A DNA stretch of 64,000 nt, taken from assembly GCF_000337535.1 (NCBI RefSeq), contig NZ_AOIP01000014.1, positions 124,001-188,000 on the forward strand. Reading direction: 5' to 3'. Made by a program: the position numbers and the translations under genes. This DNA is from Natrialba aegyptia DSM 13077. Lineage in GTDB: Archaea > Halobacteriota > Halobacteria > Halobacteriales > Natrialbaceae. The notes below the pieces were generated by a model. That model saw only the letters and a list, made by a program, of their open reading frames with translations. It was not told the origin of the DNA and made no database searches. Shown here piece after piece: positions 26,198-34,858 of the stretch; within the stretch, counting starts at the first letter, position 1, and every line of letters starts with the position of its first letter.

Positions 26198-26857
26198 TCA
26201 CTTCGACGCCAGCGACGCCAGCGCGTCGTCGATCGGATCTTCGCCCGCAAGGAGTTCGAACGTCTCGTCGACGAGCGACGAATGGTCGAGCGCGGCGACG
26301 AGAACGGTGGCCACGTCCTCGCGCGGAATATCGCCATCGCCCAGTTCGAAGTCCGTCCCGACCCGAACCTCGCCGGTTCCGGGCTCGTTCGTCAACTCGC
26401 CCGGCCGAACGATCGTGTGCGCGAGCGAACTCTCGCGAAGGTAGGTGTCGGCTTCGGCCTTCGCGATTAGATAGCTCCGGAGCGGGTCGGGACCGGATTC
26501 GGGATCGTCCGCACCCATCGAACTGAGCATGACGAATCGGTCGATACCCGCCTCTACCGTGGCATCGATGAGCCGGATTGCTCCGTCCCGATCGACGCCG
26601 TAGACGTCTTCACCGCCGGAGCCGGCGGCGAAGACGACCGCATCGCAGCCCTCGACGGCGTGATCGACGGCGTCGGTCAGGTCAGCGACGACCGCCTCCG
26701 CGCCCATCGCTTCCATCTCCTCGACCTGGTCGTCCGCCCGGACCATCGCGCGGACGGCGTGATCGCTCGCGACGAGTTCAGTCGTGACGTGCTGGCCGAC
26801 CTGTCCGTGGGAGCCGGCGACGAGGACGGTCGTATCCGAATCGGTGGTGTTCGCCAT
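26198..26857 (-). CDS. NAD(P)-binding atypical SDR-family protein
   Basis: 219 residues. The Rossmann start VLVAGSHGQVGQHVTTELV (GxxGxxG) marks an atypical short-chain dehydrogenase of the NAD(P)H-binding/NmrA-like group; further marks are VVADLTD, AVVFAAGSGG, RFVMLSSMGADDP and YLIAKAEADTYLRESSLAHTIVRPGEL. The Tyr-x3-Lys equivalent is YLIAK. These proteins can be oxidoreductases or redox-sensing regulators. No partner identifies the substrate. Confidence 0.88.
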   Translation of the reverse strand: MANTTDSDTTVLVAGSHGQVGQHVTTELVASDHAVRAMVRADDQVEEMEAMGAEAVVADLTDAVDHAVEGCDAVVFAAGSGGEDVYGVDRDGAIRLIDATVEAGIDRFVMLSSMGADDPESGPDPLRSYLIAKAEADTYLRESSLAHTIVRPGELTNEPGTGEVRVGTDFELGDGDIPREDVATVLVAALDHSSLVDETFELLAGEDPIDDALASLASK

Positions 26858-27021
26858 ACGTCCCAGTCGGCGATGAAAGGGGATAGTGTTGGTCCCGAGG
26901 ACTGCCGGGGTGAGTGTGGCACGAGCACTAACGGCAGTGATTCCGTGGCGCGAGTTCCAACAGAATGAAATGTTTGGACCGCGGTGTTTTTCCGGGATGG
27001 GGTCGAAATAGGACCGAGTAG

Positions 27022-28074
27022 ATGACTACGGGCCAGTCCGAATACACAACTGACGCCGACATGGAGTGGTGTTACGATGCGGTGCATGGCGTTTCGCGGA
27101 CCTTCTCGATCACCATCGATCGACTCGAGGAACCGATGGCGAAGCACATCTGCCTGGGCTACCTCCTGTGTCGGGTTGCTGATACTATCGAGGACGCGGG
27201 CCACATTCCGCCGGCGGAACAGACTGTCCTGCTCTCGACGTACGACCGCCTGCTCGATCCGAACGCAGCACAATCACTGGAGTCGTTCATGGACGACATC
27301 GAGCCGTGGCTTCCAGGTCCGGAAAACCGATCCAACGACTGGGAGGTCGTCGCCAACACGCCGCGCGTGGTAGCCACGTTCGAAACCCTCGACGAGGAAC
27401 CCCGCGAGATCATGCGCGAACCCGTTCGTGAACTCGTCGACGGGATGGCGATGTTCACCGATCGGTACGCCGACGAGGGCGGACTGCGCCTCCAGACGCT
27501 CGACGAACTCGAGGAGTACTGCTGGTACGCCGCCGGGACCGTGGGCACGCTCATCACCGGACTGGTCGCCCGCGGTGCCTCCCCCGACCGAGCCGCGGAG
27601 ATGCGGGACAACGCCCGATCGTTCGCGTTGCTCTTACAACTGGTCAACATCGCCAAGGACGTCGAGACGGACTACCACGAGGAAAACAACGTCTATCTCC
27701 CCGCCGAGTGGCTGGCCGAGGAGAACGTCGACGTGGAGGCCGTCACCGAGGTGGAAAATCAAAGCGGCGTGACGAACGTCGTCGAACGAATTACGGGCCG
27801 CGCGGAAACCTATCTCGACGATGCCCAGCGGTATCTCGAAGTCGTCCCCGAATGCCACGGCAACCGCCTTTCGGCGTGGGCGATTCCGTATTTGCTCGCG
27901 GTCGGGACGATGCGCGAACTGCGCGAACGCCCCGAGGATGTCGTCGAGGAGGGGAACGTAAAGATCGCGCGCGCAGAGGTCTACGCGCTGATCCAGCAGT
28001 TCGAGGAGGGCATGTCCCGCTCGCGGCTCGACGAACTCCGGAGCAAGATGGCCGAACAGCCGCTTCACCACTAA
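27022..28074 (+). CDS. Squalene/phytoene synthase family (probably squalene synthase)
   Basis: 350 residues. Head-to-head condensation of prenyl diphosphates. The first Asp motif is CRVADTIED (DTIED) and the second LLQLVNIAKDVETDYHE; both have the DxxED/NxxxDxxxD form of squalene synthases, and SRTFSITIDRL and AGTVGTLITGLV are other conserved parts. Haloarchaea make squalene and its hydrogenated forms as major neutral lipids, and phytoene for bacterioruberin; the DTxED motif favours squalene, though phytoene is not excluded. Stands alone. Confidence 0.9.
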   Translation: MTTGQSEYTTDADMEWCYDAVHGVSRTFSITIDRLEEPMAKHICLGYLLCRVADTIEDAGHIPPAEQTVLLSTYDRLLDPNAAQSLESFMDDIEPWLPGPENRSNDWEVVANTPRVVATFETLDEEPREIMREPVRELVDGMAMFTDRYADEGGLRLQTLDELEEYCWYAAGTVGTLITGLVARGASPDRAAEMRDNARSFALLLQLVNIAKDVETDYHEENNVYLPAEWLAEENVDVEAVTEVENQSGVTNVVERITGRAETYLDDAQRYLEVVPECHGNRLSAWAIPYLLAVGTMRELRERPEDVVEEGNVKIARAEVYALIQQFEEGMSRSRLDELRSKMAEQPLHH

Positions 28075-28149
28075 CGGACCGTCGAATTCTACAGCACAGA
28101 AGGCGTGTCGACGACTGGAAGTGCCGACGGTGAGTCACAACGACGAGAA

Positions 28150-29382
28150 TCACTCGGTTGCCACGCGCCGGCCGATCAGGGAGAGAACGTATCCGACGAG
28201 TCCGGCCCCGAGCGACCACGGGAGAAACAGCAAGACGCCGACGTACAGCAGTGAAAGCGAACTGCCGTACGGCGCAAAGGCAGTCGCTGCTGCGAGCGGT
28301 CCCAGAACGGCGAGTGCGCTATAAGCCCACACAGCAGCGGTATCGCCGCGTTCGAGCGCGTGCCCGAGCGGGAGGAACGTCGCGGCGGCGAGGACGAACG
28401 AGCCGACGAGGACTGCGTTCGGGAATCCGAACGCGACCCAGGTCCCGACAGTGAGGACGGCTCCCGCGCCGAACGCGAGCAGCGAAAGCGTTCGTCGTCC
28501 GGGGGAGAGACCGAGTGCAGCACAGCCCGTCTCGATCGCGGTGTAACCGCGGGCGCTGATCGAGCGCCGAGCATCGAACCTCCCGACCCGTCCGTTCCCT
28601 CCGATCCCGAACCGCCTCGTCGTCCCGATTGCAAACCCGAGAACGACGACGGGAACGACGCCGGCGCGGGCGGCGTGTACCGTTACCAGCGGCCCGAACG
28701 TCACCGCCGCCCCACTCCAGGAAGCGAGCGTGCCGGCAACGCCGGCCGGTCCGTAGGTAACGTACGTCCGACTGCTGAACTCGTCAGTAGCGAACTCGTC
28801 CGCAGCGGACTCACGAGTCCACGTCAGCGTTCCATCCTCGGCGGCGGAACCCGACGGCGAGTTCGTCGCCGCGTACCCGTCCGGCAGGTGAATCGAAACG
28901 CGCTCGGCGACGAGGTCGTACCGGTCGGACGTATCGCCGGCGTAGAAGTAGTCGAGAACCCACCCGTCGCCGACCGCTGAACTCGCGACGCCCGGAACGG
29001 TATAGTTGACGCGGACCGTCTGGCTTTCGGGATCGATCGACGGCGTAATGTCCCGCGCATCGTCGGCAGCGACGTCGTAGCGATGCCAGCCGTCCTCGAC
29101 GGCGGTCTCGAGTGCGGTGGTATTCGTGCGGTAGGTTTCGGCCGCCGTGTTGTTGACGGGGACGCGGGCGACCCAGCGCGAGTCACCGGTTTCGTCGACG
29201 TGGATGTCGAGCGTTCCCGACCCGGTCGCTCCGTCGATCGAGTCCGGACCGCAGACGCCGCAGATGGACAGCGGTGGTGGAGCAGCAGCGACGAGCGAGA
29301 CTGCCGTGAGACAGCAGAGGGCGACGAAAGAGAGAGCGAGCGCCGAACGCGCGACCACAGCGGGGGACGGGAGTGAGCGCAT
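28150..29382 (-). CDS. Signal-peptide membrane protein with extracellular domain
   Basis: 410 residues from the ATG at 29382; a TTG three codons earlier is possible. N-terminal hydrophobic signal (ALALSFVALCCLTAVSLVAAAPPP), then about 190 outside residues with a Cys pair in SICGVCGPDS and a beta-rich region (VRVNYTVPGVAS, LVAERVSIHLPDGY), then six or so spans separated by an Arg-rich loop. It looks like a surface domain fused to a membrane anchor. No family recognised. AT-rich sequence at 29395-29430 fits a promoter. Confidence 0.7.
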   Translation of the reverse strand: MRSLPSPAVVARSALALSFVALCCLTAVSLVAAAPPPLSICGVCGPDSIDGATGSGTLDIHVDETGDSRWVARVPVNNTAAETYRTNTTALETAVEDGWHRYDVAADDARDITPSIDPESQTVRVNYTVPGVASSAVGDGWVLDYFYAGDTSDRYDLVAERVSIHLPDGYAATNSPSGSAAEDGTLTWTRESAADEFATDEFSSRTYVTYGPAGVAGTLASWSGAAVTFGPLVTVHAARAGVVPVVVLGFAIGTTRRFGIGGNGRVGRFDARRSISARGYTAIETGCAALGLSPGRRTLSLLAFGAGAVLTVGTWVAFGFPNAVLVGSFVLAAATFLPLGHALERGDTAAVWAYSALAVLGPLAAATAFAPYGSSLSLLYVGVLLFLPWSLGAGLVGYVLSLIGRRVATE

Positions 29383-29634
29383 ATCCCACAATTGATGTTG
29401 GAAATTATAATTGTTTGGATCAATTGAACGACCGTCGCTGGGAACGCGATCGTCGAACTGTTGTACGGGCTGTCTGTCAGCATAATCGATAGGCGAACCA
29501 CCGAATGTAGCCCGGGTGTCCCGAGTCCGTCGCAGCGTCCGTCTCCCGCCCGCTGTTCGCGCTCCGAACGCGTCTGACGGGAGTCAACTCGAGGACAAGT
29601 TTCAAGGCTAGACAGTGAGAGCTACGGACGAGCG

Positions 29635-30570
29635 GTGACTCGCGTGAGTAAAGAACAGTTCGTAACCGAGTCGGGGGAGCCGAGTTCGGGGCGCGACCGA
29701 GAGCGGGGTACGGGGGCGAGAACGGGAAGCCAACACGAGGACGATACCGATCGATCGGCGGTCGCAACGAGGGCCGAAGACGGTGGGAGTGAGCGCGATA
29801 CCGAGCCCAGTAGTGATGCTGACGCTGACAACGACGCCGATATCGATGCCAGCAGAACCGACACCACCGAAAGCGGGGCGCAGGAAACGGACGCCGGAAC
29901 GCGAACGATCAGCCTTGACATCGGCCTCGGCATCGAACTCGAGATCGATCCCGACGCCGACGAGGTGTTCGAGGTGGAGACGACCGGGCAATCACGGGGG
30001 CTTCCCAGATCGAACTCGCGGTTCGAGTCGGTCGAACGCGAGTCGCTTGCGGCCGCGGATATCGAGCCCGAGGCAGTTGCGAACAAGGAGTACTCCTACC
30101 AGATGCTGCTCGAAACGGAGATCGACGACGCCCTTGCGGACCGCCTTCGGCGGCGATTTTCGCTGCCGTGGTCGTTCCAGACCGACGACGATCACAGTCT
30201 CGACCGGCGCTCGAACGAGGTTCGCGGACTCGGGGCGGCCGAACGCGCCTGGATCGCAGCGAGCGATGGCGAGGCGTGGCAGACCTTCGAGGAAACGGCT
30301 CCGGACGCCGATGACGACGAGGCAACCGTGATCGACGGGGACCGGACAGACGCCGAACGCGATAGCGGGAGCCGACCCTGGCCGCGACCAACGCCGGTGA
30401 CGACGGTAACCGGAGTCGGCCCGGACGACGCCGAGACGCTCGCCGAGGCGGGCATCCGCTCTGCGGAACGACTGGCGACCATCAACGCCGCGACCGTTGC
30501 CCGCCTCCTTGAACTCGACGTGCTCCACGTTCGGACGTGGCGTCACAACGCGCGCGAAGTCATCAACTAA
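29635..30570 (+). CDS. Acidic protein with C-terminal helix-hairpin-helix (DUF7409 type)
   Basis: 311 residues from a GTG at 29635; another GTG three codons on (MSKEQF) is equally likely. The first 90 residues are low-complexity Asp/Thr/Ser/Glu. A conserved-looking middle reads NKEYSYQMLLETEIDDALADRLRRRFSLPWSF. The end has a single HhH (VTGVGPDDAETLAEAGIRSAERLATINA), often a DNA-binding or protein-contact element. I recall this architecture as DUF7409 in haloarchaea. Function unknown; a DNA-related role is inference. Confidence 0.72.
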   Translation: MTRVSKEQFVTESGEPSSGRDRERGTGARTGSQHEDDTDRSAVATRAEDGGSERDTEPSSDADADNDADIDASRTDTTESGAQETDAGTRTISLDIGLGIELEIDPDADEVFEVETTGQSRGLPRSNSRFESVERESLAAADIEPEAVANKEYSYQMLLETEIDDALADRLRRRFSLPWSFQTDDDHSLDRRSNEVRGLGAAERAWIAASDGEAWQTFEETAPDADDDEATVIDGDRTDAERDSGSRPWPRPTPVTTVTGVGPDDAETLAEAGIRSAERLATINAATVARLLELDVLHVRTWRHNAREVIN

Positions 30571-30631
30571 TCACGTACTGGCGAGTGTAACCAGCTCACA
30601 AACCCCGGACTGGACGCCGGTTCCGAACACT

Positions 30632-30648
30632 TACTACCCAAATGAGTA
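30632..30648 (+). promoter_or_regulatory. Candidate TrmB operator upstream of fba-fbp
   Basis: The bases read TACT-N8-GAGTA, the recognition motif reported for TrmB of Halobacterium salinarum (TACT-N7-8-GAGTA). It ends about 25 bases upstream of the TATA box of the fba-fbp promoter. In that organism TrmB activates gluconeogenic genes from sites upstream of the TATA and represses glycolytic genes from downstream sites, so the position predicts activation in the absence of glucose. Confidence 0.7.
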
Positions 30649-30661
30649 ATTTCGATAATAC

Positions 30662-30699
30662 GGACCATCAGAGATATATAGCGGCCTAGTGGACCATCA
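30662..30699 (+). promoter_or_regulatory. fba TATA box flanked by GGACCATCA direct repeats
   Basis: GATATATA at 30673-30680 lies 25-32 bases ahead of the fba ATG, so the message is nearly leaderless. The nine-base word GGACCATCA occurs at 30662-30670 and again at 30691-30699, bracketing the TATA box. It could be a second regulator's site next to the TrmB-like element. Confidence 0.6.
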
Positions 30700-30704
30700 A
30701 ACAG

Positions 30705-31493
30705 ATGATTCCGATCGACGATTCCCCGATCGTTCGTGACGGTAAAACACTGATCCTCGCGATGGACCACGGGCTGGAACACGGACCGACCGATTTCGCG
30801 GACGTGCCGGAGAAACTCGACCCGGAGACGGTCTTCGAGACGGCGACCCACGACGCCGTCACCGCGATGGCCGTCCAGAAGGGAATCGCGGAGGGGTACT
30901 ACCCGAGCTACGAGGACGACGTGAATCTGCTGGCCAAACTCAACGGCACCTCGAACATGTGGATGGGCGAACCCGACTCCTCGATCAACTGGTCGGTCGA
31001 CTACGCTGCAGAGGTGGGAGCCGACGCCATCGGCTTTACCGTCTACAGCGGTTCGAACCACGAGGTCGAGATGTACGAAGAGTTCCGGAAGGCCCAGGAA
31101 AAGGCCCGCGAGTACGACCTGCCGGTCGTCATGTGGTCCTACCCGCGCGGACAGGGGCTCAAGAACGACACCAAACCGGGCACGATCGCCTACGCCAGCC
31201 GCATCGCGCTCGAACTCGGAGCTGACATTGCGAAGGTCAAGTATCCCGGCAGCCCCGAGGCGATGCAACACGCCTGCAAGGCTGCGGGCGATATGAACGT
31301 CGTCATGAGCGGCGGCTCGAAAACCTCGGATTACGAGTTCCTTTCGACGGTCGAGGCGGCGGTCAACGCCGGCTGCACCGGCCTCGCCGTCGGCCGGAAC
31401 GTCTGGCAGCGCGATGACCCAACCCGCCTCCTCGATGCGCTCGAAAAGGTTATTTACGAGGAGGAAACCGCCGACGCTGCACTCGAGGACTAA
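30705..31493 (+). CDS. fba: Archaeal-type class I fructose-1,6-bisphosphate aldolase
   Basis: 262 residues. Schiff-base aldolase joining DHAP and glyceraldehyde-3-phosphate. Signs are LILAMDHGLEHGP, GYTVYSGS-like IGFTVYSGSNHE, VMWSYPRGQ, the Schiff-base Lys in IAKVKYPGS, and the phosphate-binding VVMSGGSKTSDYEF and GLAVGRNVWQR. The related enzyme making ADTH in aromatic synthesis has the same fold, but linkage to fructose bisphosphatase six bases downstream points to gluconeogenesis. The promoter carries a TrmB-like site. High expression is expected. Confidence 0.9.
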   Translation: MIPIDDSPIVRDGKTLILAMDHGLEHGPTDFADVPEKLDPETVFETATHDAVTAMAVQKGIAEGYYPSYEDDVNLLAKLNGTSNMWMGEPDSSINWSVDYAAEVGADAIGFTVYSGSNHEVEMYEEFRKAQEKAREYDLPVVMWSYPRGQGLKNDTKPGTIAYASRIALELGADIAKVKYPGSPEAMQHACKAAGDMNVVMSGGSKTSDYEFLSTVEAAVNAGCTGLAVGRNVWQRDDPTRLLDALEKVIYEEETADAALED

Positions 31494-31499
31494 CGCTGC

Positions 31500-32375
31500 A
31501 TGACGGTATCCGATCCGATCGTCGAGAGCGTCATCACGACGCTCAGTCGTTCGGTAACGGAGATTCGACAGGGATTGGTCGGTCGCCGCGGGAGCGCAAA
31601 CGCCGAGAACCCGAGCGGCGAAACCCAGATGGAAGCCGACATCTGGGCGGACGATCTGCTCGCAGACCGTCTCTCCTCGATCGACGGCATCAGCCAGTAC
31701 GCAAGCGAGGAGCGAGACACGGTTCTCGACTGCGGGGACGGGGACGGCTACGCCGTCGCAGTCGACCCGCTCGACGGCTCCTCGAACCTCAAATCGAACA
31801 ACGCCATGGGGACCATCGTCGGCGTCTACGACGCCCCCCTGCCAGCCCGCGGCGACGAACTCGTCGCGGCGGCGTACGTGCTCTACGGACCGATCACGAC
31901 GATGGTCCTGGCGACCGACGAGACCGTCTCGGAGTACGAATTGACGGGTGGCGAGCGACGACTCGTTCGCCGCAACGTGACGCTCCCCGAGGACCCCGTC
32001 GTCTACGGCTTCGGCGGCCGCGTTCCCGACTGGACCGACGAGTTCAGAAGCTACGCCCGCGAGATCGAACAGGAGTACAAACTCCGGTACGGTGGCGCGA
32101 TGATCGGCGATATCAATCAGGTGCTGACCTACGGCGGGGTGTTCGGCTATCCCGGACTCGTCTCCCGTCCGGAGGGGAAGCTTCGGTTGCAGTTCGAAGG
32201 AAATCCGATCGGGTACATCGTCGAACGGGCGGGCGGCAGGTCCTCGAACGGACACCAGTCGCTGTTGACGGTTGCTCCGAACGCCGACGACATCCACGAG
32301 CGGACGCCGGTATTCGTCGGCAACGACGCGCTGATCGATCGACTCGAAGCTGAACTCGCGGAAGCGCGCGTGTAA
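31500..32375 (+). CDS. fbp: Class 1 fructose-1,6-bisphosphatase
   Basis: 291 residues. Hydrolyses fructose-1,6-bisphosphate in gluconeogenesis. The metal site is visible as [25 protein letters not shown] (DPLDGSS) with YASEE upstream; [20 protein letters not shown] and [20 protein letters not shown] are the sugar-phosphate and C-terminal family parts. The start ATG lies six bases after the aldolase stop, so both are on one message. The 3' end is followed by a 10-base-periodic repeat. Confidence 0.96.
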   Translation: MTVSDPIVESVITTLSRSVTEIRQGLVGRRGSANAENPSGETQMEADIWADDLLADRLSSIDGISQYASEERDTVLDCGDGDGYAVAVDPLDGSSNLKSNNAMGTIVGVYDAPLPARGDELVAAAYVLYGPITTMVLATDETVSEYELTGGERRLVRRNVTLPEDPVVYGFGGRVPDWTDEFRSYAREIEQEYKLRYGGAMIGDINQVLTYGGVFGYPGLVSRPEGKLRLQFEGNPIGYIVERAGGRSSNGHQSLLTVAPNADDIHERTPVFVGNDALIDRLEAELAEARV

Positions 32376-32400
32376 CCGAGTGCGATCGATCGCATCGGTC

Positions 32401-32510
32401 GCTGTTCGGTGTTGTTCGTAGCTGTCTAATACTTCTCGCTGCGATTCGATACTGTTCGATTCTTTTCGCTGTTCCTTGCTGCTCCTCGCTGCTTCTCGCT
32501 GCTTCTCGGT
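32401..32510. repeat. Degenerate 10-bp tandem array, about 11 units
   Basis: Sequence reads as successive 10-base units close to GCTGTTCGCT or GCTTCTCGCT, best preserved in the last five units (32461-32510). Weaker periodicity may begin at about 32381. It lies between the 3' ends of fbp and a leftward membrane-protein gene, in pyrimidine-rich sequence on the plus strand. The period equals roughly one helical turn. No protein is encoded. Confidence 0.75.
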
Positions 32511-32567
32511 GGCGGCGTGGGTGCGGCAAACGCGTGCCGACTGCGAGACCGTCGCTCCAGTTCGGGC

Positions 32568-32930
32568 TCAGCTACTGAGCCAGGGTCGAGTTATGGAAAC
32601 GTAGCCGCCAACGGAGACCACGACCAGTCCGTAGAACGCCACCCGCGGTATCCCGGTTCGGAGGGCAACTAGTGTCAACAAGAGGACGAGGGCCAGAATC
32701 GCGATAGCATCGACGACGATCGTGAGGCCGGCCATGGTGACACTCCCCAGTCCTGCTTCGGCCGGTGAACGCCCGGAATCGGACGGGGAGGCGGTCGCCG
32801 TCTCATCCGCGGATGTACCTCCGGAACCACCGTCGGCGTCGGATCCGGAGGAGGGACTGGAGCCGGCAGTGTGACGCCGAACGCGCGTTGGCTCTCGATC
32901 GCGCTCGTGGGGTGATCGTCGATCACTCAT
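32568..32930 (-). CDS. Small two-span membrane protein with disordered N-terminus
   Basis: 120 residues. The first 60 are Ser/Asp/Gly/Arg-rich and surely disordered (SSPSSGSDADGGSGG). Two spans follow: TMAGLTIVVDAIAILALVLLLTLVAL and VAFYGLVVVSVGGYVSITRPW. No family known. It ends at the repeat array shared with fbp. The translation looks protein-like in the hydrophobic half and acidic elsewhere, so a real gene is probable. Confidence 0.6.
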   Translation of the reverse strand: MSDRRSPHERDREPTRVRRHTAGSSPSSGSDADGGSGGTSADETATASPSDSGRSPAEAGLGSVTMAGLTIVVDAIAILALVLLLTLVALRTGIPRVAFYGLVVVSVGGYVSITRPWLSS

Positions 32931-33006
32931 CGTTCACTCATCGTTCACCGAGCGGTATTCACGGCAGGACGTACTCGCCGAGGCCGGTTCGCTGGTCGGT
33001 TGTTGG

Positions 33007-34209
33007 TTAGAAGTGATAGCCATGGCGCTCAGTCATCTTGTACGCACCAACGCCCCAGACGTAACTCTGGCCGGGCCACCAGGTACGAGCGTTGTTGAAT
33101 CCCGCAATCAGGACATCGCCGTCCTCGCCGTCTGGATCTTCGTGAAAGCTAACCGAGCCGCTATCCCCGTCGGTCAGATCCATTTCGCCACCCCAGCGAA
33201 TCTGTCCACGCCGACAGAACGCCTCCGTGAAGCAGGTAACGGCGTCGATTCCCTGAATGGCGCCGGTCGTATGGCCGGTCATCGCACCGACTTTCTCGAG
33301 GCGCTCGCCGCGAGCCATGAGATCTGCAAGGCCGAATCTCGTGTACTGTCCGCGCACGCGGAAGGGTGATGGCGAGTCAATTAGACTCATCGGCTCGAGT
33401 TCACCGGTCGGTTCGACCGTCGCGAGGTCGAGGACGGGGTGGGTAGCTGAGAGCGTGCCGATCGCGACCGGATCGCCCCCCTCGATGGGAAGCGTGAGGC
33501 GCGTCTCATCTTCCGATGCGGACTTGAAGGCGTGATTCGCGGTGACGAAGAGCGACCGTTCCGTCTCCGGGTGATACAGTGCTGGTCCGAGCGTCGCCAG
33601 ACTCGTGGCTGTCTCACAGGCAACGCCGCTCGGAGCGTACCCGTTGTGGGCCTGTTCGACGAGTCGCGGTTCGAACGAATCCGCACCCCCCTCGAGATCG
33701 TCAAGGTCGTCGATGCCCTCGTCGTCGAAGTCGTCGCCCTCGAAAATCGTCTCGATATCGACCGGGAAGCCGGCAATGAGCCGTTCGATGAACTCGCGCA
33801 GTGACACCCAATCCCGAGAGATACCGACCGAGACGGCCGCCGTTCCGTTCTCGTAGGAACCGGGGACGACCGCACTGCCTAGATACCCGGTAAAGGCGAC
33901 CTGTGCCAGGAGTTCGTTCAGTTCAAACGCTTTCTTGACGGCAGCGTACCACTCCGCAGGGACGTATCGCGTCCGCTCCGTCAGCGACCAGGGATCATCC
34001 GGATCCTCCCTGACCAGCGCAGTGACGACCGGAACCTCCCCGTCGCCGGCCGAGAGAAAATCATCAACACCGAGAAACTGCGCGACCCCGATCGCGTACC
34101 CGCCGGTCGCAAGCGTCCGAATGAACTCGCGGCGGTCCATCCCCCCATCGAGTTGTTCACGGAGCATCGATAGTCGCTGAACAGCTCCCGAATTACTCTT
34201 CTCTGACAT
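33007..34209 (-). CDS. Tat-exported chymotrypsin-like (S1-type) serine protease homologue
   Basis: 400 residues. Residues 24-48 carry a Tat signal (DRREFIRTLATGGYAIGVAQFLG). The second half has a trypsin-like triad: His226 in FVTANHAF, Asp261 in PVLDLATVEP and Ser350 in DLTDGDSGSVSF. KVGAMTGHTTGAIQGID (about 306-322) is the pre-serine strand typical of bacterial and viral S1 proteases. An acidic segment (157-175) separates the N-terminal region from the protease domain. It should work outside the cell or at its surface. Neighbours give no target. I have not seen this layout described. Confidence 0.8.
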   Translation of the reverse strand: MSEKSNSGAVQRLSMLREQLDGGMDRREFIRTLATGGYAIGVAQFLGVDDFLSAGDGEVPVVTALVREDPDDPWSLTERTRYVPAEWYAAVKKAFELNELLAQVAFTGYLGSAVVPGSYENGTAAVSVGISRDWVSLREFIERLIAGFPVDIETIFEGDDFDDEGIDDLDDLEGGADSFEPRLVEQAHNGYAPSGVACETATSLATLGPALYHPETERSLFVTANHAFKSASEDETRLTLPIEGGDPVAIGTLSATHPVLDLATVEPTGELEPMSLIDSPSPFRVRGQYTRFGLADLMARGERLEKVGAMTGHTTGAIQGIDAVTCFTEAFCRRGQIRWGGEMDLTDGDSGSVSFHEDPDGEDGDVLIAGFNNARTWWPGQSYVWGVGAYKMTERHGYHF

Positions 34210-34858
34210 AAACTGATAGCCGGTTCCGTCTTCGGTTCCACCCCCTCACGCTAAAGCTAATATTCACGTACACGGGTTACTCCAGTACGCCTCGTAGGAT
34301 CGAGCGAACTGCGAATAGCCGTTTTGCCTGCAGTCGCTACCATTTTGTCTCTTACAAATAAATTATTTGATACCTATTGGTGGGGAGAATTTGCTTATAA
34401 TATCTGTCTCACTGAACGCAACCGTTCGTGGGTCCCGAGCCACTACCTGAACTCGTCTCCGTGCTGGTGACCGCGGAGACACCACCGAACCGACACACCG
34501 CTACGCGAGTCGTGCCAGCCGTTCCCGCACGCCCCTCTCTTCGCCCGTTCGAGGGAGTTGCCGCCCTGTCGTGCAACGGGTGGCTCGACTCGTCGTCCGC
34601 TCTCGTTATGACTCCCGTGAATCCTCGTGAGTAACTGACCGGAGCGGGCGCTGGCTCTCTACAGCACTTCGCCGGCCCGCATTCGTCCGCGTCCCTCGTT
34701 CGAGTTTATCACTGCTTACTCGGCCGTAATGACCGATGATACCGATCTATGGTTCGGATAACAATACTGCCGCTTCGCGACCCATCGATCGTAAGAGCCT
34801 CTCGATGGGCACGTGGCCAGTCTCGGGCCGCTCCCGGTTCGATTCCGGGCGAGAGCCT
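34210..34858. other. 650-base gap with AT-rich promoter and orphan small frame
   Basis: The stretch 34340-34405 is AT-rich and includes the near palindrome AAATAAATTATTT and a TATA-like CTTATAATAT at 34394-34403. That box is 25-34 bases ahead of a GTG (34428) opening a 68-codon frame to 34634 whose product (Pro/Val/Thr-rich) resembles no family; a leaderless peptide or a small RNA is possible. A tRNA T-arm look-alike lies at 34833-34849. Otherwise I see nothing here. Confidence 0.35.
34833..34849 (+). other. tRNA T-arm-like hairpin just ahead of DUF5658 gene
   Basis: CCCGG-TTCGATT-CCGGG reproduces a canonical T-stem/loop, including the GGTTCGATTCC box. A following CGAGAGC could be an acceptor 3' strand. 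No D-arm or anticodon arm fits upstream (a partial match to GCCTCTCG at 34797 leaves only about 61 bases), so this is not a tRNA gene. It could be a tRNA remnant or chance. Confidence 0.35.

Noticed and set aside
34797-34857. A tRNA gene
   Set aside because: Only the T-arm and part of an acceptor fit; the D-arm and anticodon arm are missing and it is about 12 bases short.
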